Of a DNA stretch of 43,348 bases, positions 31,651 to 40,897 are shown piece by piece; position 1 is the first letter of the stretch, and each line of letters begins with the position of its first letter. The notes beneath the pieces were generated by a model, which saw only the letters and a program-made list of their open reading frames with translations, searched no databases and had not been told where the DNA came from. Where the stretch lies: the NCBI GenBank assembly GCA_020629455.1, contig JAHDDH010000002.1:1-43348 (forward strand). Reading direction: 5' to 3'. Source of the stretch: Cytophagales bacterium. GTDB taxonomy: Bacteria > Bacteroidota > Bacteroidia > Cytophagales > Amoebophilaceae. The position numbers and the translations under genes are program-made.

Positions 31651-34443
31651 CTAAATCTTATCGTTTAAATATTTGGCTGTATGGTTATTTTCCAAGGATA
31701 ACATTGCCTCAGGTGTACCATTGAAAAGTACCTCTCCTCCTTTTTTTCCTCCTTCTGGCCCTAAGTCGATAATCCAATCAGCAGATTTAATCATGTCTAA
31801 ATTGTGTTCAATAACCCAAACACTATGCCCTTGATCAATCAAAGCTTGTATGGACGATAAAAGTTTTTTGATATCATGAAAATGTAAGCCAGTGGTAGGC
31901 TCATCAAAGATGAAAAGAATATTTTCTTTGCGGTCTTTTTGTGCTAAATGTGCTGCTAGTTTAATTCTTTGTGCTTCTCCTCCACTTAAGCTGTTGGAAG
32001 GCGTACCTAATTGAATATAACCCATGCCTACAGCTTGTAGCGGCAATAATTTTTCATAAATTTTTTTTTCATCTTTAAAAAAAAGAAGTGCTTCGTCTAC
32101 AGTCATCTTCAATATTTCTTCGATATTTTTTCCTTTCCATCGTATATGTAAAATATTTTTTTGAAAACGCCTGCCTTGACATTGATCACAAATGACTTGT
32201 ATATCTGGCAAAAATTGCATCTGGATATTCAATATCCCTTCTCCTTGACATTTTTCACATCTTCCTCCTTTGATATTGAAAGAAAAGTAAGCTGCTGTAT
32301 ATTTTTTTTCTATAGCTAGGGGTTGTTGAGCCAATAATTTACGGATATTATCATATGCTTTAAGATAGGTGATAGGATTTGACCTTGAAGATTTTCCCAA
32401 AGGATTTTGATCAACCCATTCTATTGAGTCTATATTTTGGTAATCTCCTGTCAGGCTATCAAAAAAACCATTAGAAGCAGGCGCTAAGTTATATTTTATA
32501 GCCTTTTCCAATGCTGGATAAATGGTTTTTATAATCAGTGTTGATTTTCCAGAACCACTCACCCCTGTAATCAATGTCAAAACACCCAATGGTATCTGTA
32601 CATCAATATGACGAAGATTATTTGCACGAACATTTTTGATATGTATGGATTGATGCCACTTTCTACGCTTAAGGGGTGTATCTATTTTTTCCAATGCATG
32701 CAAATAACGAGCTGTATAGCTTTCTTGGCAATTTTTAAAATTTTCTAAAGTACCTTGATATATCAAATATCCTCCATTTTTACCTGCTGTTGGACCTATA
32801 TCAACAATTTGATCTGCGATCTGCATCACTGCTTCTTCATGTTCTACAACAATGACCGTATTACCTTTATTTTTTAAATCAACTAATACTTGTGCGAGTT
32901 TGGTAGTGTCTTTGGGGTGTAGACCAATCGTAGGCTCATCCAATATGTATAGAGTATCTACCAATGTACTTCCCAGGGCATTGGCTAGTTTGATACGTTG
33001 AAATTCTCCTCCTGAAAGCGTACTGGTATCTCTTGCTAAGGTTAAATAATCAAGTCCTACTTTGGATAGATATGCCAAACGATGCTGTATTTCGGTAATA
33101 ATTCTTTGAGTAATTTTTCTTTCTTGTGCTGTAATTTCTAGTGTTTCAAAAAATGATAGCAGTGATTGTATAGACATACATAATAAATCACCGATAGACT
33201 TTTGTCCTATTTTTACATAGGAGGTATCTTTTCGAATACGCGTACCTTGACAGTCTTTGCAAGGGGTTTTTCCTTTGTATCGAGCAGCCAATACACGGTA
33301 CTGTATTTTATGAGATCTTTTGTGGAGATATTGAAAAAAGTCTTCAATTCCTTTACAGTCTTGATGCCCTTGCCAAACCATTTTTTTTTCTGCTGCTGTC
33401 AATGCTTGATAAGGCCTATGGATGGGAAAATTATAAGCTATACTTTTTTCAAGAAAATTGACCAGCCATACTTTCATAGTGGCTGTATTCCAAGGAACAA
33501 TGGCTCCTTCAAAAATGGAAAGGTTTTGTTTTGGAATTACTTTCAAAGGATCAATATCTACAATATTACCCATTCCTTTGCAAGTAGGACAAGCGCCATA
33601 CGCGTTGTTAAAACCAAAAAAATGAACAGTAGGTACTTCAAAGGTAAGGCCGTCTAAAAAAAAACGATTAGAGAATATTTTTTTTTCTTTTGTATGGTTA
33701 GTATAAATAGTACAATATCCTTTACTTTCTTGAAAAGCCAAGGAAATATTTTCTTGTAAACGGGCTGTTTGGTGATTGATGTCTAGTTTCATTCTATCAA
33801 TCAAAAGATAAATCTCTTGTGAAAGTATAGAAAATAAATTTTCTTGAAGAATGTCTTCAATAAAAAAAAATTGTTCCTGAATCCAAAGACGTGTAAATCC
33901 TTTGCGTAAAGCTATTTGTAAAACAACAGTAAGTTCTTGTACGGTTTTTGGCTGATCTATAGGCGCTAGTATGTACAACGTGGTATGTGTAGGCAGTGTA
34001 TACAAATACTGTAGCACATCATTAACAGTATGCTTTTTTACCTTCTCTTGACTAATGGGTGAATAGGTTTGTCCTATTTTAGCAAATAAAAGTTTGCAGT
34101 AATCATAAATTTCTGTGATAGTGCCTACAGTGGATCGTGAGGATTTGATTTGATTTTTTTGCTGAATAGCAATGGCTGGTGATAATCCTTGAATAGATTG
34201 TACTTTTGGTTTTTTATACTTACCTAAAAACTGCCTTGTATAAGTACTCAAGCTTTCAATATAAGTTCTCTGCCCTTCGGCAAACAAAGTATCAAAAGCT
34301 AAAGAAGATTTTCCTGACCCTGATACTCCAGTAATAACAATGAGCTGATTTCTTTTTAAAGAAATGCTCAAGTTTTTTAAATTATTGACTTGAGCATTTT
34401 GGATCGTAATATAGTTTTTAGGATCTTTTTTATCTATCGACAA
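31651..34443 (-). CDS. uvrA: Excinuclease ABC subunit A (TTG start)
   Basis: The damage-recognition ATPase of nucleotide excision repair. The 930-residue protein has two ABC ATPase modules: Walker A GVSGSGKSS near residues 40 and 630, signatures LSGGEFQRIKLA and LSGGEAQRIKLA, and Walker B ILDEPT and IFDEPT. Zinc-finger cysteine pairs are present (CPTCKGMG, CKDCQGTR, CEKCQGEG, CDQCQGRR). No in-frame ATG exists before the first motif and an upstream in-frame TGA closes the frame, so TTG at 34443 is the likely start. It follows the DUF3276 gene by 39 nt and precedes the CADD gene by 32 nt. Confidence 0.97.
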   Translation of the reverse strand: MSIDKKDPKNYITIQNAQVNNLKNLSISLKRNQLIVITGVSGSGKSSLAFDTLFAEGQRTYIESLSTYTRQFLGKYKKPKVQSIQGLSPAIAIQQKNQIKSSRSTVGTITEIYDYCKLLFAKIGQTYSPISQEKVKKHTVNDVLQYLYTLPTHTTLYILAPIDQPKTVQELTVVLQIALRKGFTRLWIQEQFFFIEDILQENLFSILSQEIYLLIDRMKLDINHQTARLQENISLAFQESKGYCTIYTNHTKEKKIFSNRFFLDGLTFEVPTVHFFGFNNAYGACPTCKGMGNIVDIDPLKVIPKQNLSIFEGAIVPWNTATMKVWLVNFLEKSIAYNFPIHRPYQALTAAEKKMVWQGHQDCKGIEDFFQYLHKRSHKIQYRVLAARYKGKTPCKDCQGTRIRKDTSYVKIGQKSIGDLLCMSIQSLLSFFETLEITAQERKITQRIITEIQHRLAYLSKVGLDYLTLARDTSTLSGGEFQRIKLANALGSTLVDTLYILDEPTIGLHPKDTTKLAQVLVDLKNKGNTVIVVEHEEAVMQIADQIVDIGPTAGKNGGYLIYQGTLENFKNCQESYTARYLHALEKIDTPLKRRKWHQSIHIKNVRANNLRHIDVQIPLGVLTLITGVSGSGKSTLIIKTIYPALEKAIKYNLAPASNGFFDSLTGDYQNIDSIEWVDQNPLGKSSRSNPITYLKAYDNIRKLLAQQPLAIEKKYTAAYFSFNIKGGRCEKCQGEGILNIQMQFLPDIQVICDQCQGRRFQKNILHIRWKGKNIEEILKMTVDEALLFFKDEKKIYEKLLPLQAVGMGYIQLGTPSNSLSGGEAQRIKLAAHLAQKDRKENILFIFDEPTTGLHFHDIKKLLSSIQALIDQGHSVWVIEHNLDMIKSADWIIDLGPEGGKKGGEVLFNGTPEAMLSLENNHTAKYLNDKI

Positions 34444-34482
34444 TTGAATAATATATAATCAATACTGTAAGGAAGGTTCTTC

Positions 34483-34788
34483 TTAATCATGTATCATATC
34501 TTCTTCTTTTCTATCAAACTGTGTAAAATCATAATCAGGGAGCAATTCTTCTTTGACATGATTGATAGACTGTGTCATTGCTTTTAAAAATTTATTAAAA
34601 TCTTCTTTATACAAAAAAATTTTGCTTTTTTCAAAAGCAAATTCTTCCCCAAATTTTCTTCTTTTTTCGGTAATTGTAATGCAATAGTCATTATTTTTTG
34701 TTGCCTTTACATCAAAATAATAAGTTCTTTTGCCTGCTCTTACTACTTGTGTATGTACTTTATTGTCGTTGTAGTGATTTTCTTCCAT
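34483..34788 (-). CDS. PUR-alpha-like DNA/RNA-binding protein (DUF3276)
   Basis: A 101-residue protein of the PUR family, characteristic of Bacteroidota. The pattern VVRAGKRTYYFDVKATKNNDYCITITEKRRKF and the following IFLYKEDFNKFLKAM helix fit a single beta-beta-beta-beta-alpha PUR repeat, which dimerises to bind single-stranded purine-rich nucleic acid. The C-terminus is acidic and probably disordered. It lies between the ferredoxin and uvrA genes in a run of minus-strand genes. Confidence 0.85.
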   Translation of the reverse strand: MEENHYNDNKVHTQVVRAGKRTYYFDVKATKNNDYCITITEKRRKFGEEFAFEKSKIFLYKEDFNKFLKAMTQSINHVKEELLPDYDFTQFDRKEEDMIHD

Positions 34789-34828
34789 AGGGTAAATAAA
34801 AATTAAAAAAGCTAAAATTTAACATATT

Positions 34829-35176
34829 TTATTGATGCATCCAATTTTTTTTGCGTAATAATTCATTTTTTGTTTCTGGATGTGCCATATCAAGGACACA
34901 ACAATCCACAGGACAAACTGCTGCACATTGTGGTTCTTCATGAAACCCTACACATTCGGTACATTTATCAGTGGCGATATAATAAAATTCTACTGATTTT
35001 GGCTGCTGCTCTGCAGTTGCCGTGGTGGTATGACCATCGGGGAGTGTAATGGTATTTTTTAGCTGCGTCCCTTCTGAAAACTTCCAGGGAATACCTCCTT
35101 CATAAATGGCTGTATTGGGGCATTCTGGTTCACAGGCACCACAATTGATACATTCTTCAGTGATTTTGATGGCCAT
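34829..35176 (-). CDS. Dicluster ferredoxin, 2[4Fe-4S]
   Basis: A 115-residue electron carrier. The first cluster set is CINCGACEPECP, with the fourth ligand of the second cluster nearby. The second is CTECVGFHEEPQCAAVCPVDCC with an insert typical of Bacteroidota ferredoxins (near residues 74-95). Its first codons overlap the last 20 nt of the upstream TPR gene in another frame, so translation may be coupled. The redox partner is unknown. Confidence 0.9.
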   Translation of the reverse strand: MAIKITEECINCGACEPECPNTAIYEGGIPWKFSEGTQLKNTITLPDGHTTTATAEQQPKSVEFYYIATDKCTECVGFHEEPQCAAVCPVDCCVLDMAHPETKNELLRKKNWMHQ

Positions 35177-36359
35177 ATTTTTTGTTTTGATTAATTTTTT
35201 TTTTAACTAGTTGCATATTATTTTTTATTTTTTTTTGCAGATCATTTTGTTCCTTGGCATATTTATATGCCTTTTGATAATGGTGATAAGCTTGTGTCCA
35301 TTTTTCTTTTTGCTCAGCAATAACTGCTAAGCCTAACAAAGCGTATAAATAATAGCCATGTTTAGGATATTGTTTTTGATTATCTTCTGTAAATTTTTTA
35401 ATTTTTTCATAAAAATATTGTGCTTTCTCCCAATTTTTGGCAAGCTGATATATATGCCCTAAAAAAAAATAAGCACAACGTTGTATCTTAGGTCCGTAGC
35501 CTATATAATGTTTATCTACTTTTTGTAAAATAGCATAGCTAATTTTTTGAGCTTCTTCAAAATCACCAACCATATATAAAATTTTGGCGTAATATTTTTC
35601 AAAACAGGAATTATTAGGATAAGTTTGATGTAAATAATGAGCAAGTGGCAAAGCTTCTTCATAATTTTGTAAATCATCTACCAAAATACCAAGCAAATAA
35701 TACTGTGCTTCTGTTCTTGTATAAAAAGCATTTTGGGCTACTTGTTTCAATTGTTGAATACCAGTAACAAAATCTTCTTGAGGAGTAAAAATTTTCATCC
35801 ATCGAAATATAGCATAATGATTGTATACCCAAGCATTATAATAATGGTACAAAGCTTCTCCAAATAATAATTCAGTAGATAAATGCTGTTTTTTTATGGT
35901 TTTTTTATGGTATTGAAGGGCTTTTTTTCCTGCTAATGCTGCCTTGATCCATTGATCACGTTCTCCATAAAGCCTACCTTTAAAGGCATAAGCTGCTGAT
36001 AAAAAAAAACTGGCTTCGTAATTATCTTTATTTTTTTTGTATAATTTTTTTGCTGTGTAAATCGTTTTTTTTAGATATTGCAAAAATATTTGATCATAAA
36101 AAGTATTTTCGATACAAGGTGCTATCTTCCACCACGTGTTGAGGCTTAATAAAAAATAAGCTATGGGGTGTTCTGGATATTGGAGACGCAATTTTTCAAA
36201 AATGCTATATGCTTTATCAAACTGACTGTTGTACATGGCATGCATGCCTTCTGATACATTTATCTGTATAGTCACCTCATCTAGAATTATTTTACCCTGT
36301 GTATACTTTATAGATGATAAAAAAAAGAAAAAAATAATGTATATCAAAGAACTTTTCAT
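35157..36359 (-). CDS. Secreted tetratricopeptide-repeat protein
   Basis: About 400 residues of helical repeats. From the preferred start at 36359 the protein begins with a signal peptide (MKSSLIYIIFFFFLSS); an in-frame ATG at 36386 would add nine residues upstream. TPR-like pairs are visible from about residue 40 on (AMYNSQFDKAYSIFEKL, EASFFLSAAYAFKG, GLAVIAEQKEKWTQAYHH), suggesting an extended superhelical scaffold in the periplasm. The Lys/Gln-rich C-terminus overlaps the ferredoxin start by 20 nt. The specific role is unknown. Confidence 0.75.
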   Translation of the reverse strand: MKSSLIYIIFFFFLSSIKYTQGKIILDEVTIQINVSEGMHAMYNSQFDKAYSIFEKLRLQYPEHPIAYFLLSLNTWWKIAPCIENTFYDQIFLQYLKKTIYTAKKLYKKNKDNYEASFFLSAAYAFKGRLYGERDQWIKAALAGKKALQYHKKTIKKQHLSTELLFGEALYHYYNAWVYNHYAIFRWMKIFTPQEDFVTGIQQLKQVAQNAFYTRTEAQYYLLGILVDDLQNYEEALPLAHYLHQTYPNNSCFEKYYAKILYMVGDFEEAQKISYAILQKVDKHYIGYGPKIQRCAYFFLGHIYQLAKNWEKAQYFYEKIKKFTEDNQKQYPKHGYYLYALLGLAVIAEQKEKWTQAYHHYQKAYKYAKEQNDLQKKIKNNMQLVKKKINQNKKYGHQNH

Positions 36360-36417
36360 CCTTTGAATTAATGTAGAAAAAAACATAAATTATCAGTTGC
36401 TATTCAGATAATGGTGT

Positions 36418-38751
36418 TTACTTTTGTAATAATTTTTGCAAAGCGTTTTCATCTTGTATAAGCACTTCTCTGGCTTTACTCCCTTCAAAAGGGCCTACAA
36501 TACCAGCAGATTCTAACTGATCAATCAAACGTCCTGCTCTGTTGTAGCCTAATTTTAATTTTCTTTGTATAAGAGAAGTACTTCCTTGTTGATGAAGAAC
36601 GATCAACTTAGCAGCTTCTTCAAAAAGATCGTCCTTTTCAGTCAATGATGTAGCTAAAAGTTCTTCTTTTTTTTCTTCTTCTTCATACATAGGAAGCAAA
36701 TAAGCAGAAGTATAACCACGCTGTGCACCAATATAAGCACAAATACTTTCTACTTCTGCCGTGTCTACAAAAGGACATTGCAAACGAACAATATCTGAAT
36801 TCATAGAAACAAGCATATCTCCCTGACCAATCAACTGCTCTGCTCCACCAGTGTCTAGAATAGTTCGCGAGTCAATTTTAGATGTTACTCTAAAAGATAT
36901 CCTAACAGGAAAATTAGCTTTAATAATCCCTGTAATCACATTCACAGAAGGTCTTTGTGTAGCCAACACCAAATGAATACCTACTGCTCTGGCCAATTGT
37001 GCTAAACGAGCTATTGGCAATTCTATTTCTTTACCTGCTGTCATCATCATATCAGCAAATTCATCAATTACCAATACCATGTAAGGTAAAAATTGATGTC
37101 CTTTGTTGGGGTTTAGTTTTCTTTGGACAAATTTTTCATTGTATTCTTTAATATTCCGTACACCAGCTTCTTTGAGTAGTTCATAACGGTTGTCCATTTC
37201 CATACAGAGAGAATTTAGGGTATGGATAACTTTTTTAGTAGCTGTAATGATAGGTTCTTCATTGTTGGGAAGTTTGGCTAAAAAATGCCTTTCAATTTTA
37301 TTGTATAAAGACAATTCTACTTTTTTAGGGTCTACCAAAACAAATTTGAGCTGTGAAGGATGTTTTTTATACAACAAAGAAGCCAGCACTACATTCAATC
37401 CTACAGATTTTCCTTGTCCTGTAGCGCCTGCTATTAATAAATGAGGCATGGAAGCTAAGTCTGCAATAAATATTTCATTGGCAATGGTTTTTCCCAAGGC
37501 AATAGGCAACTCGTATGTGCCTTTCATAAATTTTTCAGTTGCTAAAATACTCCGCAGTGCAACCATTTCTTTTTGTGTATTGGGTACTTCAATACCAATA
37601 GTGCCTTTTCCTGGAATAGGCGCAATAATCCTGATACCAAGCGCTGCTAAGCTCAAAGCAATATCATCTTCTAAATTTTTAATCTTAGAAATTTTAACAC
37701 CTGCTTTGGGTACAATCTCATATAAAGTAACTGTAGGACCAATAGTGGCTTTAATATTGGCAATCCCTATTTTAAAATTGATTAGCGTGGCAATAATTTT
37801 ATCTTTATTCTCTTCTAGTTCTGTTTTAGTTACCTTCACTTGACTTTGGTTGTCATATTTTTCTAATAAATCAATAGTTGGGTAACAGTATCCAGAAAGA
37901 TCTAATTTAGGATCATAATTTTCTACTGTAGAGGAAAATTTTTCTGAGCATTCATTTTTTTTGATCAATAAATTAGCTGTAGCACTAGATTCATTTTTGG
38001 AAGGCAGTAAAGATGGTTTTGGATCTTCAACATCAATATTTTTTTCTTGATTCAGTACTGTAGCAAGCTCGTCTGGTTTTTTACTTTTTGTAATAACAGC
38101 CTCTTGTGTTGCTGTCACAGTGTATTTTTTTTGTTGTTTTGATAGATTAAAAAATTTTTTAGGAAAATATTTTTTAAAATTCAATGAAGTGATGTTAAAA
38201 AAATAGATGAAAAAAATAATCAACGAAAACAAAAGTAAAAGCGGAATACCCCAGCCTAAATATTGATACAAAGGTATAGACAAGGCAATACTCACCCCAC
38301 CCATCCACTTGATCAAAAGAGGAAGCTCAGGCAAAAGGATATGAAGAAACCCTAAGGCAGTATTCAACCAAAGCATGAAAAAAGCGATGAAGATAAAAAT
38401 TTTTCCCATTGACATTTGGGTTTTATATACCCATTGATGTCCAATTAAGTATAACAACGGAGGAACCAAAAAAGCTGTAATTCCAAACCATCGAAAAAAA
38501 AGAAAATAAGCACACATGGCTCCCAGCAACCCCAACCAATTATGAATATTGGTTTCTTGAATGGAAATATGACTGTTGAAAAATGCTTCAATCGTACTTT
38601 GGTCTATCTGTTCATAAAGATAATGAGCGACTAAAGAGAAGAAAAAAAACACAGCAAGTCCTTGTAAAAAAACACCTCCAATAATAGGAAGCCTTTTGTC
38701 TTGATACCAAAGATTTTTTTTTTCTTGTTTTTTAGGAATATTTTTTGCCAT
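36418..38751 (-). CDS. ftsK: DNA translocase FtsK
   Basis: Pumps chromosome DNA at the division septum and activates dimer resolution. Four or five N-terminal membrane helices occupy residues 20-190. A Lys/Ser-rich linker (195-310) is much shorter than in E. coli. The RecA-like motor has Walker A GATGQGKS (442-449), VLVIDEFADM, and LARAVGIHLVLATQRPSV. The C-terminal gamma winged helix (STSLIQRKLKLGYNRAGRLIDQLE) reads KOPS orientation sequences. At 777 residues it resembles other compact Bacteroidota FtsK proteins. Confidence 0.97.
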   Translation of the reverse strand: MAKNIPKKQEKKNLWYQDKRLPIIGGVFLQGLAVFFFFSLVAHYLYEQIDQSTIEAFFNSHISIQETNIHNWLGLLGAMCAYFLFFRWFGITAFLVPPLLYLIGHQWVYKTQMSMGKIFIFIAFFMLWLNTALGFLHILLPELPLLIKWMGGVSIALSIPLYQYLGWGIPLLLLFSLIIFFIYFFNITSLNFKKYFPKKFFNLSKQQKKYTVTATQEAVITKSKKPDELATVLNQEKNIDVEDPKPSLLPSKNESSATANLLIKKNECSEKFSSTVENYDPKLDLSGYCYPTIDLLEKYDNQSQVKVTKTELEENKDKIIATLINFKIGIANIKATIGPTVTLYEIVPKAGVKISKIKNLEDDIALSLAALGIRIIAPIPGKGTIGIEVPNTQKEMVALRSILATEKFMKGTYELPIALGKTIANEIFIADLASMPHLLIAGATGQGKSVGLNVVLASLLYKKHPSQLKFVLVDPKKVELSLYNKIERHFLAKLPNNEEPIITATKKVIHTLNSLCMEMDNRYELLKEAGVRNIKEYNEKFVQRKLNPNKGHQFLPYMVLVIDEFADMMMTAGKEIELPIARLAQLARAVGIHLVLATQRPSVNVITGIIKANFPVRISFRVTSKIDSRTILDTGGAEQLIGQGDMLVSMNSDIVRLQCPFVDTAEVESICAYIGAQRGYTSAYLLPMYEEEEKKEELLATSLTEKDDLFEEAAKLIVLHQQGSTSLIQRKLKLGYNRAGRLIDQLESAGIVGPFEGSKAREVLIQDENALQKLLQK

Positions 38752-38772
38752 TTTTAGAGATAGAATAGCACA

Positions 38773-39816
38773 CTATGGACCTTTACTAGGATACTTTTCT
38801 AAAATTGCTTTGTTGATGGCTTTTATCAATCCAGGACCTTGATAAATAAACCCAGTATAAATTTGAAGTAAAGTAGCACCTGCTTCTATTTTTTCTAAAG
38901 CATCTGCTACTGACAAAATACCACCAGAAGCAATAATTGGAATGGTATGATTTGATTTTTTGGCAATATATCGAATGATTTTTGTGGATTTTTCTTTCAA
39001 TGGAAGTCCACTGATACCTCCATCTCCTATAGATTTTATTTTTTGAACAGATGTTTTAAGTCCAACTCTGCTTGTAGTAGTGTTGGTAGCGATAATACCT
39101 GCTATTTTTTTTTCTTGTACAACAGAAATGATATCATCAATAGCTTCCTTCGTGATGTCTGGAGCTATTTTGATCAATAAAGGAATATTTTTTTGATTTT
39201 TTTTTTGAATGTAATCTAGTAAAATCAGAAGATCTTCTTTTTGTTGTAATTTTCTTAAACCTTGAGTATTGGGAGAGCTTATATTAAGCACAACATAATG
39301 AGCATATGGATAAAGTGCGTCAAAACAAGTAATATAATCAGATATTATATCTTTTTTTTCTATTGTACTTTTGTTTTTACCGATATTAATCCCTAAGGTA
39401 AGGGGAATTTTTTTTTTTTTAAGTCTTTCTACAATTTTATTCAGTCCTTGATTATTAAAACCCATACGATTAATCAATGCCTGATCTTTTGGTAAACGAA
39501 AAAGACGTGGCTGGGGATGTCCATTTTGAGGCAAAGGGGTAATAGTACCTATTTCTATAAATCCAAAGCCAAACATAGATAAAGGGCCTATCATTTGCCC
39601 ATTTTTATCAAATCCAGCAGCTAGCCCCACTGGATTATGAAAGGTAATGCCAAATACTTTTCTTTGAAGCCTTTTGTCTTTTATACAATATGCTTTACAT
39701 ATTATTTTTTTTACAAATGGAATTTTATAAAAAAAATTGATAACGTAACAGAAAAAATAATGAATTTTTTCTGGATCAAAAAGGAATAAAAATTTTTTAA
39801 TGAAATAGTAATACAT
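38773..39816 (-). CDS. pyrD: Dihydroorotate dehydrogenase, quinone-dependent (class 2)
   Basis: Oxidises dihydroorotate to orotate, passing electrons to membrane quinone. The N-terminal amphipathic extension (about residues 1-45) and FHNPVGLAAGFDKNG identify class 2. INRMGFNNQG, NISSPNTQGLRKLQ with the catalytic Ser, and IIASGGI near the FMN phosphate site are intact. At 347 residues it is full length. Being quinone-linked, it implies a menaquinone pool. It lies 21 nt before ftsK. A run of 13 A (complement of 39408-39420) encodes KKKK. Confidence 0.96.
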   Translation of the reverse strand: MYYYFIKKFLFLFDPEKIHYFFCYVINFFYKIPFVKKIICKAYCIKDKRLQRKVFGITFHNPVGLAAGFDKNGQMIGPLSMFGFGFIEIGTITPLPQNGHPQPRLFRLPKDQALINRMGFNNQGLNKIVERLKKKKIPLTLGINIGKNKSTIEKKDIISDYITCFDALYPYAHYVVLNISSPNTQGLRKLQQKEDLLILLDYIQKKNQKNIPLLIKIAPDITKEAIDDIISVVQEKKIAGIIATNTTTSRVGLKTSVQKIKSIGDGGISGLPLKEKSTKIIRYIAKKSNHTIPIIASGGILSVADALEKIEAGATLLQIYTGFIYQGPGLIKAINKAILEKYPSKGP

Positions 39817-39835
39817 TCAGTAGGATTCAAAAACT

Positions 39836-40801
39836 TTACTGCGTATAGTTAAAATTACCGTATTTATCTTTTCCTTGAAAAATTGATAAACCTCTGAATG
39901 CTTTTCTGTGATGTTGATGATCTTTGGTTATTTGACAATATTTTTTCTTACATCTTGGTAATAAAGGAGGTTGTATAGTAATTCCTAGAGATAAACCAAA
40001 TTTTTTATAGTCTAGCACAATAGCAGCATCTGATTTTTCTACGGGACTTTTGTCTCCAATAAAAGGAAATTCATAGTATGGTTGTAATAATAAAGACACA
40101 CAAGACGATATTCTTTTTTCTATCGTAAGACCTATTTGATGTACAAAATATTTATTAAAATAATTATTATTTTGACTTTTATAATGTATTTTTTTTAAAT
40201 CTCTATAGGCAAATGATATACCTCCTTGATAGTCCAAAACCCATCGATACTGTAAACTATTATATAGTATAAATCCTATTTTTCCTAAAAATCCTATATT
40301 ATAAGTAGGTATTTTTTTTATGTAATAATTTTTTTTATGGGTTACATCATCTTTATCTAAAAACTGATAGTTCATTTTTTTGATTGTGTGTATAGAAAAT
40401 ATTGTTTTAGCGCCCAACCTCAACCGTCTGCCGATATCTGTATGTACATGAAGACTTATAGGAAATACCAGTTCTTGCCCTTGAATAATCATTTCATTTT
40501 CTTTTTTACTTTCAAGATCTGTCAACATTGGCGAAAAACCTTCTTGTTGTAAATAATTGTCATATAAAAATTGTGTACGATAATAATCACCATCGTCTAG
40601 AATAAAAATATCATCGTTCCTTATAAACATTTTTTTATTAGTAATATTTATAGAGTGATTTACTAAACCAGGTTCAGTAGCAATACCAAAATGTATTTGA
40701 TGTAATATTTTTCTCCAAATAGAAGTTTTTGCTAATATATTAGGTGTCAGGAAGCTAAAGGATATAGTCAATAAGAGGGTCTGAAAAATATTTTTTTTCA
40801 T
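39836..40801 (-). CDS. Putative outer-membrane beta-barrel protein
   Basis: An unrecognised protein of about 321 residues from the preferred start at 40801, where a standard signal peptide begins (MKKNIFQTLLLTISFSFLT, cleavage near ILAK). An in-frame ATG at 40825 adds eight residues. The mature part has alternating polar/hydrophobic strands rich in Tyr and Phe (YYRTQFLYDNYL, GFILYNSLQYRW, FGLSLGITIQ), consistent with a beta barrel of roughly 8-12 strands. The C-terminus is basic and lacks the usual terminal aromatic. Function unknown; it sits between hslU and pyrD in the minus-strand run. Confidence 0.6.
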   Translation of the reverse strand: MKKNIFQTLLLTISFSFLTPNILAKTSIWRKILHQIHFGIATEPGLVNHSINITNKKMFIRNDDIFILDDGDYYRTQFLYDNYLQQEGFSPMLTDLESKKENEMIIQGQELVFPISLHVHTDIGRRLRLGAKTIFSIHTIKKMNYQFLDKDDVTHKKNYYIKKIPTYNIGFLGKIGFILYNSLQYRWVLDYQGGISFAYRDLKKIHYKSQNNNYFNKYFVHQIGLTIEKRISSCVSLLLQPYYEFPFIGDKSPVEKSDAAIVLDYKKFGLSLGITIQPPLLPRCKKKYCQITKDHQHHRKAFRGLSIFQGKDKYGNFNYTQ

Positions 40802-40897
40802 AGTAATAGTATAAGATTTAAACATCGGATGGGTTTAGAAAACTATTCAATAGAATCAGTTGGTAATTTTAAAATCTCTTAAGATAGAAAAATAATG

